NCBI GenBank assembly: GCA_037039925.1
Contig: JAXRKP010000242.1
Coordinates: 248,501-312,500 of the forward strand
Reading direction: 5' to 3'
DNA length: 64,000 nt
Source: Doris montereyensis
Taxonomy: Eukaryota; Mollusca; Gastropoda; Nudibranchia; Dorididae
How positions within the stretch are numbered: the stretch's first letter is position 1; each line of letters begins with the position of its first letter. Positions 35,955-48,810 of this stretch are shown piece by piece. The notes below the pieces were generated by a model. The model had not been told where the DNA came from, made no database searches, and saw nothing but the letters and a program-made list of their open reading frames with translations. The position numbers were made by a program, and so were the translations under genes.

Positions 35955-37966
35955 CTGTGGAAGAAGATAGTAAATCAGCCTCAGATGTTTGTCATGCATA
36001 GATACTTTGTGATTGATCTTGAACTTTTTTCGATTTCAACCTACAATACAGTTAACTATTGCAAGGTTTCCTATATTATAACATTGTAATAATAAAATAA
36101 CTTTGCCTCAATTTGATTAATGTATGAGCTGAACATGTTTCCATCTCTATTTTTTGTACATGTATTATTTATCATTCATGTATGTAATTTTTTATCGGTT
36201 GATAGAAGTCTTTTGGAAAAAATAAAAATATTGAATATAAGTGTGCATAAACTGTGAGATGATTGTATATCTTTGCCATGCAGAAGCAATTTAAAAGCTT
36301 TTCATTCAATTGATGAGATGTTGTCGTGTTGAAATATTTCTAGTTCAAAATTGACAAAAATCTGATACAAAATGGTCTGACAAGTAAAGGATTTTTTGTT
36401 GTTAAAAATTAAGGAACAAAAAAATATTTTTCTTCAGAGATTATACATGTTATATATCATTTTATTTTTTCAAGCAGAAATTGTGATAACACAAGTGTAA
36501 TTTACTTTTTTAAAGGATCATTAAAGATGATTGAATTGAATTGAATTGAATTATATATTACATCAAATTAAAGCTAATTTAACGATATCAGTTACAGAAG
36601 ACTCAAATAAGGATTGGGAAATTCTATAAAATGAAACAAAGAGATTCACAAGAAAATAAATTAATAACAGAAAATCAGGAGAAAAAGTGAATTCAAAATA
36701 ACAAACTAAGAATAAACAGAGATTTTGGTTAGTATAAGAAACAAATCAGAAAACATAATGTGAAATCAACAGAGATGAAAACTGAATTGTCAAATAAGAC
36801 ATTCATTTTTATGAAATAAACGACGAGGAAATCATTTTATATATTAAATGAAATATAACACTGAACTCAAAATAGGTATTAAGGTGAAAAAAGAAAATCA
36901 TATCTTTAAAATGATAACGGAAAAATTAAGGAAAAATTGAAAAAATTAAGGGGAATGAAGGAAAATTAAGAGCATCTTGAAAGAAATAAATGGGAGTAAA
37001 AAGAAAACTAAAAAAAGGGAATACCAAATAGTGAGGAACTTCACCTGATCGCTGAGTTGCCGCCATTTTGCATTGATGAAAAAGCCGATGATCCAGGAAA
37101 CAAAAGTATGCAGCAGCTGGTGTTGCATACAACACCGACATTCCAAAAGAGCCAAGCGCATCCACAATAATGCAACAAATACATTTTGGGCAATTTCCAA
37201 TCAAAGTATGGCATTGCATAAATTGATTGAATTAAAAGCAAAATGAGCATCTAGTTAAACGTCTTATATCTGGAACCCTACCTGCCTTCATACTCCTATC
37301 TAAAATAAAAATCCAAACGTGCCTAAAATCCCCCCCCTGCAAACCCTCACATAAAAAAACCCCAATACTCTCAAAACAGCAAAATCAAGATAAATACCGT
37401 TACCGTCCCATCTCCTTTTTTGCAAAATAATATCCCAGTCAGAAAGAAATGCATGCATGTAGTCTGTATTCATAATGCAAGAGTCCAGTGTTTGTCTCAA
37501 ATTCATTTGACTGTCAAACTCAGTCCTTGAGACATCACAAAATATGCCAGGCAGAAATCTACAAGATAATTTTCACAATGAATTCCCCTTTTCTCTCTTT
37601 CAAGTGTAAATAATTGTAAAGACTGCTGCCACATCTGCCATGCACGAAAAAAGAACAGAACACAAACATGAATAGCACAACGACGAAACAGCTCAGAAGG
37701 CAAAAGACGAAAATTTGAGAAAAAAGGAATTGAAGCCACTCCAAAATAAAACACACAAATCACGACTTTAACTCTTAGAAGAGTTCTTCTAATTGGTAGT
37801 CATCAGAAATCAAAGAGAAAGACATAAGAATGAGAGAGAGAGAGAGTCATCAGAAATCAAAGAGAAAGACATAAGAATGAGAGCAAGAAAGTAATTTAAC
37901 TTCTTAGAAATAAAAAGAAAGAAAAGTTCAGGAGAGGACATCTCAACCAAGACGTTATTAGCTTAC
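35955..37966. other. Intron between the cassette A small exon and cassette B
   Basis: It is homologous to part of the intron at 19044-22363. It holds a moderately conserved AT-rich part (35980-36960), a strongly conserved segment (37022-37745) and a duplicated 50-bp string around a short GA run (37797-37890: CATCAGAAATCAAAGAGAAA twice). A GAATT run lies near 36534-36552. No other gene seen. Confidence 0.75.
37022..37745. other. Highly conserved intronic segment, copy in cassette A
   Basis: Counterpart of 20905-21620. The block at about 37395-37545 is almost base-for-base identical to its partner, whereas the C-rich part near 37265-37370 is strongly diverged. Both lie in the intron that follows a small linker exon. 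Confidence 0.7.
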
Positions 37967-38070
37967 CTTGCTGTATTTCAACTTCAAGAGTGGATGTCTC
38001 TTCTGTTTTGTCCACAGTGAAAGTTTCTTCGACTCTCTCTTGCTTTGGCCCTCATCGCCTTTTGGTTGAG
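37967..38070 (-). CDS. Titin-like small exon of cassette A (linker, one-base frameshift)
   Basis: A 104-base exon between GCCAACAG and donor GTAAGC, the counterpart of the 105-base exon at 22364-22468. It starts P-Q-P-K-G-D and ends in VEIQQ, but one base is missing around GATGAGGGCCAAAG where the other copy has GATGATGGACCAAAG. As it stands the frame shifts in the middle of the exon; everything else (splice sites, phases, flanks) is preserved. A sequencing deletion in a G/C run is the simplest explanation, a real inactivating change the alternative. Function: an unstructured charged linker between the cassette A Ig and the N-terminal segment of cassette B. Confidence 0.8.
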
Positions 38071-38729
38071 CTGTTGGCGTTAAAGGAGAAGGTTATTCAT
38101 CAAACCACAGTGAAAGTAATATTACACACTAGGTTTCTTGGGTTGAAAGGATTAAAGGATGGATCATTTTGAAAGAGACAAACAAAAAATCATTTTAACA
38201 GATAATTGATCTTTTTCGTGATATGAAAATTAGATCACAAAACCACAAGACAGAACAACATCTGGAAGAAAAACAGAGATAGAGACAAACAGACTAAGGA
38301 ATTCAATCTGGTATATTTAAAAGAAAAAAGTAATTTTAAAAAAGCTTTGAATAAATGGAAAATATAATATCATGTACCACACAAACTTAAAATTGCTTTT
38401 CACACACATAAAATCATTCTACCTTCGAAACTGGATATATTCAAAGTGGGATGGCAAAACTGATATATACAATGAAACTAAGATCAACAATGGAAAAAAA
38501 GAAAAGAAAATAAAAGGCTTATCACACTCAACAAAATTGTTGAATGTATAATATATATTTTTTATTTAGCTTGTTTCAGTTTCTGGTGATGGAAAGGTAA
38601 TGTGGATGAACTATATTGTGAGATAATGATATATGGAATAATTGATGTTTTGTTATCACTCACTTGTTTTCCGAGAAATCACATTTATTCACACGCTTAA
38701 ATAACAAACCGGAGGATGCAATAACTCAC
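38071..38729. other. Intron between the cassette A Ig exon and its small exon
   Basis: Homologous to 22469-23142 throughout, with scattered substitutions and indels, and essentially identical in the about 75 bases next to the Ig exon. No other features seen. Confidence 0.8.
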
Positions 38730-41700
38730 GGATAACGACAAGCTGAGTCTCAGACTCAATCTGGCCAATGTAATTTTCCAACACCACTTTGTAGATTCCC
38801 TGATGTTCCATGACACAGTCTGGAATAACCAAGGAAGACGTGGTCTCTGTGGAGGTGACAGTGATTTCCTCAGTGGACACGACTGTCTTATTGTTGAAGA
38901 CCCAAGTCACTGTTGGGGCTGGTTTGCTCAAGAACGTGACGTCCAGCTCTACCCCGTGAATGCTCCATTACTTGAATGTGTTTCAAAGTTTTGAAGAATT
39001 CTGGTTTCTTGTCTGCTTCTTCGGGCTGGGTGATGGTGGCTGATGTATCAACATCTTCTGGAACCGTCTCAGTCTCTGTAACAATCTCCAGATTAACTTC
39101 TTGTGATTCTGTTGGTGCTTGTTCAAAATGCACAACTTCCGGTACATCAAGATTTGTGGTTTCAACAATCTCAAAAGATTCAACCTCTGTGCTGGGCTGG
39201 TCAGCTTTCTCTGCAGGCGCAATAGGAATAGTTTGGACCTTTTCATTCTCTTCAGGTTCATCCTGTGTATCTGTTTCAGACAGCAATTGTGTGGGTGAAT
39301 GACAACACCAACAGGTTCATCTGCTGGGCCATCCTTCAATGTGCCAATATCTTCAATCACCTCAAACGTATCCTGAATGCTGTCACTAGGGACAATTTCG
39401 TCAGTTTCCCCGACTTCTTGTGCAATATCCTCCACAATGACAAATGCATCACTTTCAGATTCTACTGTTCCAGCCTCGACTGTCTCAGTTTCTGGAGAGG
39501 TTGTGCTCTCAATTTCAATGACTTCAAAATCTTCATCAACCTCTGGTGCTTTCTGAGGCAGCTCCTGTTCAACGTCAGGTTTCTCAAGGAGTCTCCATCT
39601 CTTCAACACTTGGTTTCTCCTCAATAATCTCTAGGGATTCTTCCATGCTCGATACTTCAGTGTATTCCTCTACTTGCTCAACCTCGTGAGGTCGCTCTGG
39701 CTCAACTTGAAGCGCAGCTTCTCTTCCCTCTAGTTCAGAGACAGCGGCCTGCTTGATTTCCATTTCAATAGTTTCTTCAAATGATGAGGGTTGCACAAGC
39801 TCATCAATTTCATTCACTTCTTGAGGCTTCTGATGTTCCAGGCTTACAGTTTCTTTTGCTTCTTCTGTTGTTTCTTCTCTAGGTTTCTCCACTTGGGTTT
39901 CAGTGGTTTCATCAAGTGTTGGAACCTGTATAGTTTCTTCTATTTCACTCACTTCATGTGGTTTTTCAAAGTCCACTGTAATTATTTCTTTTGTTTCTTG
40001 CACAGTGTCTTCTGTGGATCGATCGACCTCATACTCGGTTGTTTCTTCAACAGAAGGAATTTCGATTCTCTCCTCTACTTCCTCTACTTCTTGAGGCTTT
40101 TCGAATTGGATCTCAATGACATCTTTGTGAGTTTCAGTCTCCTCAACACTGGGTTTCAGAACATCAACTTCAATACTCTCTTCGAAAGTAGAGATTTCTA
40201 TCTCTTCTTTAACCTCTTCTATTTCTAGAGGACGTTTGAAATCGACTTCAATGCTTTCCTTGTGGACTTCTGTATCTTCAACAATAGGTTGTTGTACCTC
40301 AGTTACAATGGTTTCTTCAAAGGTTGATGTTTCAACAGCCTCTTCAACTTCCTTGACTTCCTGGGGCTGTTTATGTTCAACAGTGATGATATCTTTCGTT
40401 TCCATGATGGTCTCTTCTTGAGGTTGTTCAACCTCTGTCTCAGTTGTTTCCTCAATGATAGGAGTTTCCACAAGTTCTTCAACCTCCTCTACTTCTTGTG
40501 GTTTTTCAAAGTCGACAACTATGACTTCTCTGGTTTCTTCTACCACATCCTCTTTGGGTTGATCAACCTCGTATTCAGTTGTCTCTTCAACAGAAGGAAT
40601 TTCGATTTTCTCCTCTACTTCTTCGACTTCTTGAGGCTTCTCGAATTGAATCTCAATAACATCTTTGTGGGTTTCTGTCTCCTCAACACTGGGTTTTTGA
40701 ACATCAATCTCAACACTCTCTTCAAAAGTAGAGATTTCTATCTCTTCTTTAACTTCTTCTATTTCTTGAGGACGTTTGAAATCAACTTCAATGCTTTCTT
40801 TGTGTACCTCTGTATCTTCAACAATAGGTTGTTGTACCTCAGTTACAATGGTTTCTTCAAAGGTTGATGTTTCAACACCCTCTTCCACTTCCTCGACTTC
40901 CTGGGGCTGTTTATGTTCAACAGTGATGATATCTTTGGTTTCCATGATGGTCTCTTCTTGAGGCTGTTCAACCTCTGCTTCAGTAGTTTCCTCGATAGTA
41001 GGAGCTTCCACATGTTCTTCAACTTCCTCTACTTCTTGTGGTTTTTCAAAGTCGACAACTATGACCTCTCTGGTTTCTTCTACCACATCCTCTTTGGGTT
41101 GATCAACCTCGTATTCAGTTGTCTCTTCAATAGAAGGAATTTCGATTTTCTCCTCTACTTCTTCGACTTCTTGAGGCTTCTCGAATTGAATCTCAATGAC
41201 ATCTTTGTGGGTTTCTGTCTCCTCAACACTGGGTTTTTGAACATCAATCTCAACACTCTCTTCAAAAGTAGAGATTTCTATCTCTTCTTTAACTTCTTCT
41301 ATTTCTTGAGGACGTTTGAAATCAACTTCAATGCTTTCTTTGTGTACCTCTGTATCTTCAACAATAGGTTGTTGTACCTCAGTTACAATGGTTTCTTCAA
41401 AGGTTGATGTTTCAACACCCTCTTCAACTTCCTCGACTTCCTGGGGCTGTTTATGTTCAACAGTGATGATATCTTTGGTTTCCATGATGGTCTCTTCTTG
41501 AGGCTGTTCAACCTCTGCTTCAGTAGTTTCCTCGATAGTAGGAGCTTCCACATGTTCTTCAACTTCCTCTACTTCTTGTGGTTTTTCAAAGTCGACAACT
41601 ATGACCTCTCTGGTTTCTTCTACCACATCCTCTTTGGGTTGATCAACCTCGTATTCAGTTGTGTCTTCAATAGAAGGAATTTCGATTTTCTCCTCTACTT

Positions 41701-44700
41701 CTTCGACTTCTTGAGGCTTCTCGAATTGAATCTCAATGACATCTTTGTGGGTTTCTGTCTCCTCAACACTGGGTTTCTGAACATCAATCTCAACACTCTC
41801 TTCGAAAGTAGAGATTTCTATCTCTTCTTTAACTTCTTCTATTTCTTGAGGACGTTTGAAATCAACTTCAATGCTTTCTTTGTGTACCTCTGTATCTTCA
41901 ACAATAGGTTGTTGTACCTCAGTTACAATGGTTTCTTCAAAGGTTGATGTTTCAACACCCTCTTCAACTTCCTCGACTTCCTGGGGCTGTTTATGTTCAA
42001 CAGTGATGATATCTTTCGTTTCCATGATGGTCTCTTCTTGAGGCTGTTCAACTTCTGCTTCAGTAGTTTCCTCGATGGTAGGAGCTTCCACATGTTCTTC
42101 AACCTCCTCTACTTCTTGTGGTTTTTCAAAGTCGACAACTATGACCTCTCTGGTTTCTTCTACCACATCCTCTTTGGGTTGATCAACCTCGTATTCAGTT
42201 GTCTCTTCAACAGAAGGAATTTCGATTTTCTCCTCTACTTCTTCGACTTCTTGAGGCTTCTCGACTTGAATCTCAATGACATCTTTGTGGGTTTCTGTCT
42301 CCTCAACACTGGGTTTTTGAACATCAATCTCAACACTCTCTTCGAAAGTAGAGATTTCTATCTCTTCTTTAATTTCTTCTATTTCTTGAGGATGTTTGAA
42401 ATCAACTTCAATGCTTTCTTTGTGTACCTCTGTATCTTCAACAATAGGTTGTTGTACCTCAGTTACAATGGTTTCTTCAAAGGTTGATGTTTCAACACCC
42501 TCTTCCACTTCCTCGACTTCCTGGGGCTGTTTATGTTCAACAGTGATGATATCTTTGGTTTCCATGATGGTCTCTTCTTGAGGCTGTTCGACCTCTGCTT
42601 CAGTAGTTTCCTCGATGGTAGGAGCTTCCACATGTTCTTCAACCTCCTCTACTTCTTGTGGTTTTTCAAAGTCAACAACTATGACCTCTCTGGTTTCTTC
42701 TACCACATCCTCTTTGGGTTGATCAACCTCGTATTCAGTTGTCTCTTCAACAGAAGGAATTTCGATTTTCTCCTCTACTTCTTCGACTTCTTGAGGCTTC
42801 TCGAATTGAATCTCAATGACATCTTTGTGGGTGTCTGTCTCCTCAACACTGGGTTTTTGAACATCAATCTCAACACTCTCTTCGAAAGTAGAGATTTCTA
42901 TCTCTTCTTTAACTTCTTCTATTTCTTGAGGACGTTTGAAATCGAGTTCAATGCTTTCCTTGTGTACCTCTGTATCTTCAACAATAGGTTGTTGTACCTC
43001 AGTTACAATGGTTTCTTCAAAGGTTGATGTTTCAACACCCTCTTCAACTTCCTCGACTTCCTGGGGCTGTTCATGTTCAACAGTGATGATATCTTTCGTT
43101 TCCATGATGGTCTCTTCTTGAGGCTGTTCAACCTCTGCTTCGGTAGTTTCCTCGATGGTGGGAGCTTCCACATGTTCTTCAACCTCCTCTACTTCTTGTA
43201 GTTTTTCAAAGTCGACAACTATGACCTCTCTGGTTTCTTCTACCACATCCTCTTTGGGTTGATCAACCTCGTATTCAGTTGTCTCTTCAACAGAAGGAAT
43301 TTCGATTTTCTCCTCTACTTCTTCGACTTCTTGAGGCTTCTCGAATTGAATCTCAATGACATCTTTGTGGGTGTCTGTCTCCTCAACACTGGGTTTTTTG
43401 AACATCAATTCAACACTCTCTTCGGAAAGTAGAGATTTCTATCTCTTCTTTAACTTCTTCTATTTCTTGAGGACGTTTGAAATCGACTTCATGCTTTCCT
43501 TGTGTACCTCTGTATCTTCAACAATAGGTTGTTGTACCTCAGTTACAATGGTTTCTTCAAAGGTTGATGTTTCAACACCCTCTTCAACTTCCTCGACTTC
43601 CTGGGGCTGTTTATGTTCAACAGTGATGATATCTTTGGTTTCCATGATGGTCTCTTCTTGAGGCTGTTCAACCTCTGCTTCAGTAGTTTCCTCAATAGTA
43701 GGAGCTTCCACATGTTCTTCCACCTCCTCTACTTCTTGTGGTTTTTCAAAGTCGACAACTATGACCTCGCTGGTTTCTTCTACCACATCCTCTTTGGGTT
43801 GATCAACCTCGTATTCAGTTGTCTCTTCAATAGAAGGAATTTCGATTTTCTCCTCTACTTCTTCGACTTCTTGAGGCTTCTCGAATTGAATCTCAATGAC
43901 ATCTTTGTGGGTTTCTGTCTCCTCAACACTGGGTTTTTGAACATCAATCTCAACACTCTCTTCAAAAGTAGAGATTTCTATCTCTTCTTTAACTTCTTCT
44001 ATTTCTTGAGGACGTTTGAAATCAACTACAATGCTTTCTTTGTGTACCTCTGTATCTTCAACAATAGGTTGTTGTACCTCAGTTACAATGGTTTCTTCAA
44101 AGGTTGATGTTTCAATACCTCTTCAACTTCCTCGACTTCCTGGGGCTGTTTATGTTCAACAGTGATGATATCTTTGGTTTCCATGATGGTCTCTTCTTGA
44201 GGCTGTTCAACCTCTGCTTCAGTAGTTTCCTCGATAGTAGGAGCTTCCACATGTTCTTCAACCTCCTCTACTTCTTGTGGTTTTTCAAAGTCAACAACTA
44301 TGACCTCTCTGGTTTCTTCTACCACATCCTCTTTGGGTTGATCAACCTCGTATTCAGTTGTCTCTTCAACAGAAGGAATTTCGATTTTCTCCTCTACTTC
44401 TTCGACTTCTTGAGGCTTCTCGAATTGAATCTCAATGACATCTTTGTGGGTTTCTGTCTCCTCAACACTGGGTTTTTGAACATCAATCTCAACACTCTTC
44501 AAAAGTAGAGATTTCCATCTCTTCTTTAACTTCTTCTATTTCTTGAGGATGTTTGAAATCAACTTCAATGCTTTCTTTGTGTACCTCTGTATTTTCAACA
44601 ATAGGTTGTTGTACCTCAGTTACAATGGTTTCTTCAAAGGTTGATGTTTCAACACCCTCTTCAACTTCCTCGACTTCCTGGGGCTGTTTATGTTCAACAG

Positions 44701-46738
44701 TGATGATATCTTTGGTTTCCATGATGGTCTCTTCTTGAGGCTGTTCAACCTCTGCTTCAGTAGTTTCCTCGATGGTAGGAGCTTCCACATGTTCTTCAAC
44801 CTCCTCTACTTCTTGTGGTTTTTCAAAGTCGACAACTATGACCTCTCTGGTTTCTTCTACCACATCCTCTTTGGGTTGATCAACCTCGTATTCAGTTGTC
44901 TCTTCAACAGAAGGAATTTCGATTTTCTCCTCTACTTCTTCGACTTCTTGAGGCTTCTCGAATTGAATCTCAATGACATCTTTGTGGGTTTCTGTCTCCT
45001 CAACACTGGGTTTTTGAACATCAATCTCAACACTCTCTTCAAAAGTAGAGATTTCTATCTCTTCTTTAACTTCTTCTATTTCTTGAGGACGTTTGAAATC
45101 AACTTCAATGCTTTCCTTGTGTACCTCTGTATCTTCAACAATAGGTTGTTGTACCTCAGTTACAATGGTTTCTTCAAAGGTTGATGTTTCAACACCCTCT
45201 TCCACTTCCTCGACTTCCTGGGGCTGTTTATGTTCAACAGTGATGATATCTTTGGTTTCCATGATGGTCTCTTCTTGAGGCTGTTCAACCTCTGTCTCAG
45301 TAGTTTCCTCGATGGTAGGAGCTTCCACATGTTCTTCAACCTCCTCTACTTCTTGTGGTTTTCAAAGTCAACAACTATGATCTCTCTGGTTTCTTCTACC
45401 ACATCCTCTTTGGGTTGATCAACCTCGTATTCAGTTGTCTCTTCAACAGAAGGAATTTCGATTTTCTCCTCTACTTCTTCGACTTCTTGAGGCTTCTCGA
45501 ATTGAATCTCAATGACATCTTTGTGGGTTTCAGTCTCCTCAACACTGGGTTTTTGAACATCAATCTCAACACTCTCTTCAAAAGTAGAGATTTCCATCTC
45601 TTCTTTAACTTCTTCTATTTCTTGAGGATGTTCGAAATCAACTTCAATGCTTTCTTTGTGTACCTCTGTATTTTCAACAATAGGTTGTTGTACCTCAGTT
45701 ACAATGGTTTCTTCAAAGGTTGATGTTTCAACACCCTCTTCAACTTCCTCGACTTCCTGGGGCTGTTTATGTTCAACAGTGATGATATCTTTCGTTTCCA
45801 TGATGGTCTCTTCTTGAGGCTGTTCAACCTCTGCTTCAGTAGTTTCCTCGATGGTAGGAGCTTCCACATGTTCTTCAACCTCCTCTACTTCTTGTGGTTT
45901 TTCAAAGTCGACAACTATGACCTCTCTGGTTTCTTCTACCACATCCTCTTTGGGTTGATCAACCTCGTATTCAGTTGTCTCTTCAACAAAAGGAATTTCT
46001 GATTTTCTCCTCTACTTCTTCGACTTCTTGAGGCTTCTCGAATTGAATCTCAATGACATCTTTGTGGGTTTCTGTCTCCTCAACACTGGGTTTTTGAACA
46101 TCAATCTCAACACTCTCTTCGAAAGTAGAGATTTCTATCTCTTCTTTAACTTCTTCTATTTCTTGAGGACGTTTGAAATCGACTTCAATGCTTTCCTTGT
46201 GTACCTCTGTATCTTCAACAATAGGTTGTTGTACCTCAGTTACAATGGTTTCTTCAAAGGTTGATGTTTCAACACCCCTCTTCCACTTCCTCGACTTCCT
46301 GGGGCTGTTTATGTTCAACAGTGATGATATCTTTGGTTTCCATGATGGTCTCTTCTTGAGGCTGTTCAACCTCTGCTTCGGTAGTTTCATCGATAGTAGG
46401 AGCTTCCACATGTTCTTCCACCTCCTCTACTTCTTGTGGTTTTTCAAAGTCGACAACTATGACCTCTCTAGTTTCTTCTACCATGTTTTCTTTGGGTTGA
46501 TCGACCTCATACTCCCCTGTAGTCTCGGTGCTAGTGTCTATAGACTCCACAGTTTCAGTTATTTCATGGTGAAGTTCTATTTCTGTGTCTTTTGTTTGAA
46601 TTTCGATCTTAGAAACATGAGACGCGGAAACTTCCTCTTCAGTTACAGCAATTTGGTGCTCGATCTCAGCTGTAACAACTGTTTTGGGCATGACCATGAT
46701 TTCCTCTTTGAATGAGGAATCTTGGGTAACAGTAGCAG
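38730..46738 (-). CDS. Titin-like giant exon A: 12-copy acidic spring array plus terminal Ig
   Basis: An 8.0-kb exon between acceptor CTTCCACAG (46739) and donor GTGAGTTA (38729), phase 1 at both ends. Order: an N-terminal segment of about 75 residues (A-T-V-T-Q-D-S-S-F-K-E-E-I-M-V-M, then EIEHQIAVTEEEVSA and HHEITETVESIDTSTETTGE); 12 copies of the 180-residue acidic unit (about 46525-40020); a diverged unit and about 300 non-repeated acidic residues; and an I-set Ig (about 38730-39010) almost identical to that of cassette B. A single open frame of 1274 codons covers 39584-43408. Breaks at about 43400-43490, 44120, 44500, 45360, 46000 and 46275 are each a one- or two-base difference from neighbouring units. 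The inferred role is an elastic PEVK-like spring of a giant sarcomeric protein; no catalytic motif is present. Confidence 0.9.
40020..46525 (-). repeat. 540-bp coding tandem array, cassette A, 12 copies
   Basis: The same string falls at 40236, 40776, 41316, 41856, 42396 and 42936, an exact 540-bp period, and continues at 44553, 45093 and 46173 after small indels. Copies are very similar to each other and carry EEGVETS, TEVQQP and EVEEVEEKIEIPS, distinguishing them from the bulk of array B. The unit has four 45-residue subunits, as in array B. Confidence 0.96.
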
Positions 46739-47761
46739 CTGTGGAAGGAGAATATGTGGAAATTTAATATCAGGAGAGACTAATATATAATATAGTCCTC
46801 GACAATAAATTGGGAATGAGTTTTTCTCGTTTGTATCATTGTTATAATCTTTTATGGGACAAACATTTTGCTTCTCACCAAAAGATCCCTTACATAAAAG
46901 TAAACATATTAACATAAACGTATAAAAATGGGGTTTAAAACAGACATGCATCATGCAAAGGGTACACAGCATATCAGTTTCCATGTCATTCCAAGGCTCA
47001 AACAACTCTGTGCTGACGTAATTGACTCTCAGGTCATATTGTATTCCTCCACCTCCCCACCTCCTCCTCCTCCTCTGCACCATCTAATTGTCAACTCTCC
47101 TGTGTTCAACACCGGCAAGTATTTATATACAAGTTTCTCATATGAGAATAGAAGCATGGCGACAACATCTTTGGTAGACTGCATCAGTGCACATATCAGC
47201 AAAATGTTGTATAAGCAAACTGGATTTATCATTACAAGCACATATATGTATCCATAATATGCATTTATTTCTATTTGAATCAAAATAGAGGGGAAAGTTT
47301 CATTGAAACTAACCCAGACAAGCTTAGGATCATAGATGACTCTTTTACCTCCACAAAGAAAAGTTCTCACCTAGTGTAGAATAAAATGATATAGTTACCC
47401 TCAAGTCACTTTGAATAAAAGCCATGATATGTTTCCTTCTCATAAAGCATTTGGCTGTATTCTCCACTGCCTATCAACTTAAATTGCTTTATTTTACGGC
47501 TCTTTACATCAATTTTTGATGAGGCGCTTTGACTGTGTAATGGTGACTTTTGACGGATTTCATTTGAATAAAACAATGCATCAGATTTTCCTTTTGTTCT
47601 TACAATCACATGCCTATTATTGTTACATAATAACATTGGACGTTTCGATTTGTTTTTCTTTGTTTTGTGTGAAAATATTATCTAACTTAATGTACATTTG
47701 TTGTGGATATCATTTGAAGAATAAGAAAGACAAAAAAGGGGTGAACTGGTAAAAATATTTT

Positions 47762-47885
47762 TGTTTTTTTTGTTTGTTTCATCGACATTTACCCCCATCC
47801 ACCAGCTGCAGTATGGTAACGGTGAGATGAAAGATTTGTGGAAGAGTAAAACGAAGGATGTAGGATTCGTCAGTTGCGCCCTCTA
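47762..47885 (+). repeat. Interspersed repeat R2, copy 3 (shorter)
   Basis: It contains TTTGTTTCATCGACATTTACCCC, GGTAACGGTGAGATGAAAGAT and AGGATGTAGGATTC, collinear with the R2 copies at 7205, 7962 and 56818 but more diverged. Confidence 0.45.
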
Positions 47886-48810
47886 ACTGCGCACGGCAAA
47901 AAGTGTCTCAAACTATAAGTTAGCTGCTTCTTTTCTTCTTCTTGTTCTTCTTCTTTTTCATTTGCTGACAAATTCAATTCTTGTCAGCATGCATATTTTA
48001 ATTTGACCCAAAAACGTTAATTTAATTTTGGCTTCAAAATGATGTTTTTAATTCTGTTTTCAAAGTCTTCAGCATTGTTGCTCAGTGTTATTTCTGTTGG
48101 CCACTCCACAGCCTTACTGTACTTGGGTAAAATGAGTACATGTGACAATCAATGTTTGAAGATGGAACTCTGTATATATGACAGCCTGATCTGGTTGTTC
48201 TTGTATTAAGTTTACGCTGATCTAATGGAATAAACAGTTGGCCATTTATAGCCTTAAGGAAAATATTAGTTTTATTCCTGGCTCTATGTTCTTCTAAACG
48301 TATCCATTGCAATGGATTCATATTGGTTTTGGTATTTCCAACCAACCAGATTGTGTACTTTTATGACTTCACTGTAAGCCGTTTTACTCATGGAATGTCT
48401 GTAAAAACCCCCCAACCCAAATCAAAACAAAACAAAAGACACGCCCAAAAAGCATCTTGCTGAAGGAAAGGATGTAGGTAATGAATGGCTGGCTGAGGAG
48501 AAATCATAATTATGGATTAAATAAAACTTCTGGTAAAATCAAGAGGGAAAATGCTAATATGTGAACAAAATAAAACCAAAAAATATGGATAGATTTATGT
48601 ATATAAAAACCCAAACTTGGGGGATTTACAAATGAAAAGGGAAGGGATTTTTTACATGTTGGAGAAAAAGGGATAGAGTGGCATAGCTACCAACCTTTCC
48701 ACATCGAAAATCAGGATATTATGACAGCGCAAACTAATTCTAGCTGGCACAACGGTTTGTAATAGCACAGAAAACATTGATAATTATCTTACTTGAATTC
48801 AGCTCCTCTA

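Noticed and set aside
40373..46715. Long plus-strand open frames of 164 codons repeated every 540 bp (Phe/Leu-rich), antisense to arrays A and B
   Set aside because: They are the complement of E/V/Q/P-rich codons, which rarely produce stops in antisense. They repeat only because the sense repeat does, and have no domain, signal peptide or independent conservation.
23143..46738. Programmed ribosomal frameshifting to explain the broken frame
   Set aside because: Breaks are scattered, lack a common slippery site or structure, and are absent at the same place in paired copies.
46643..47370. Open frames of 109-146 codons at the start of the large intron
   Set aside because: They overlap one another on opposite strands, have no domain character and no phase-compatible splice sites.
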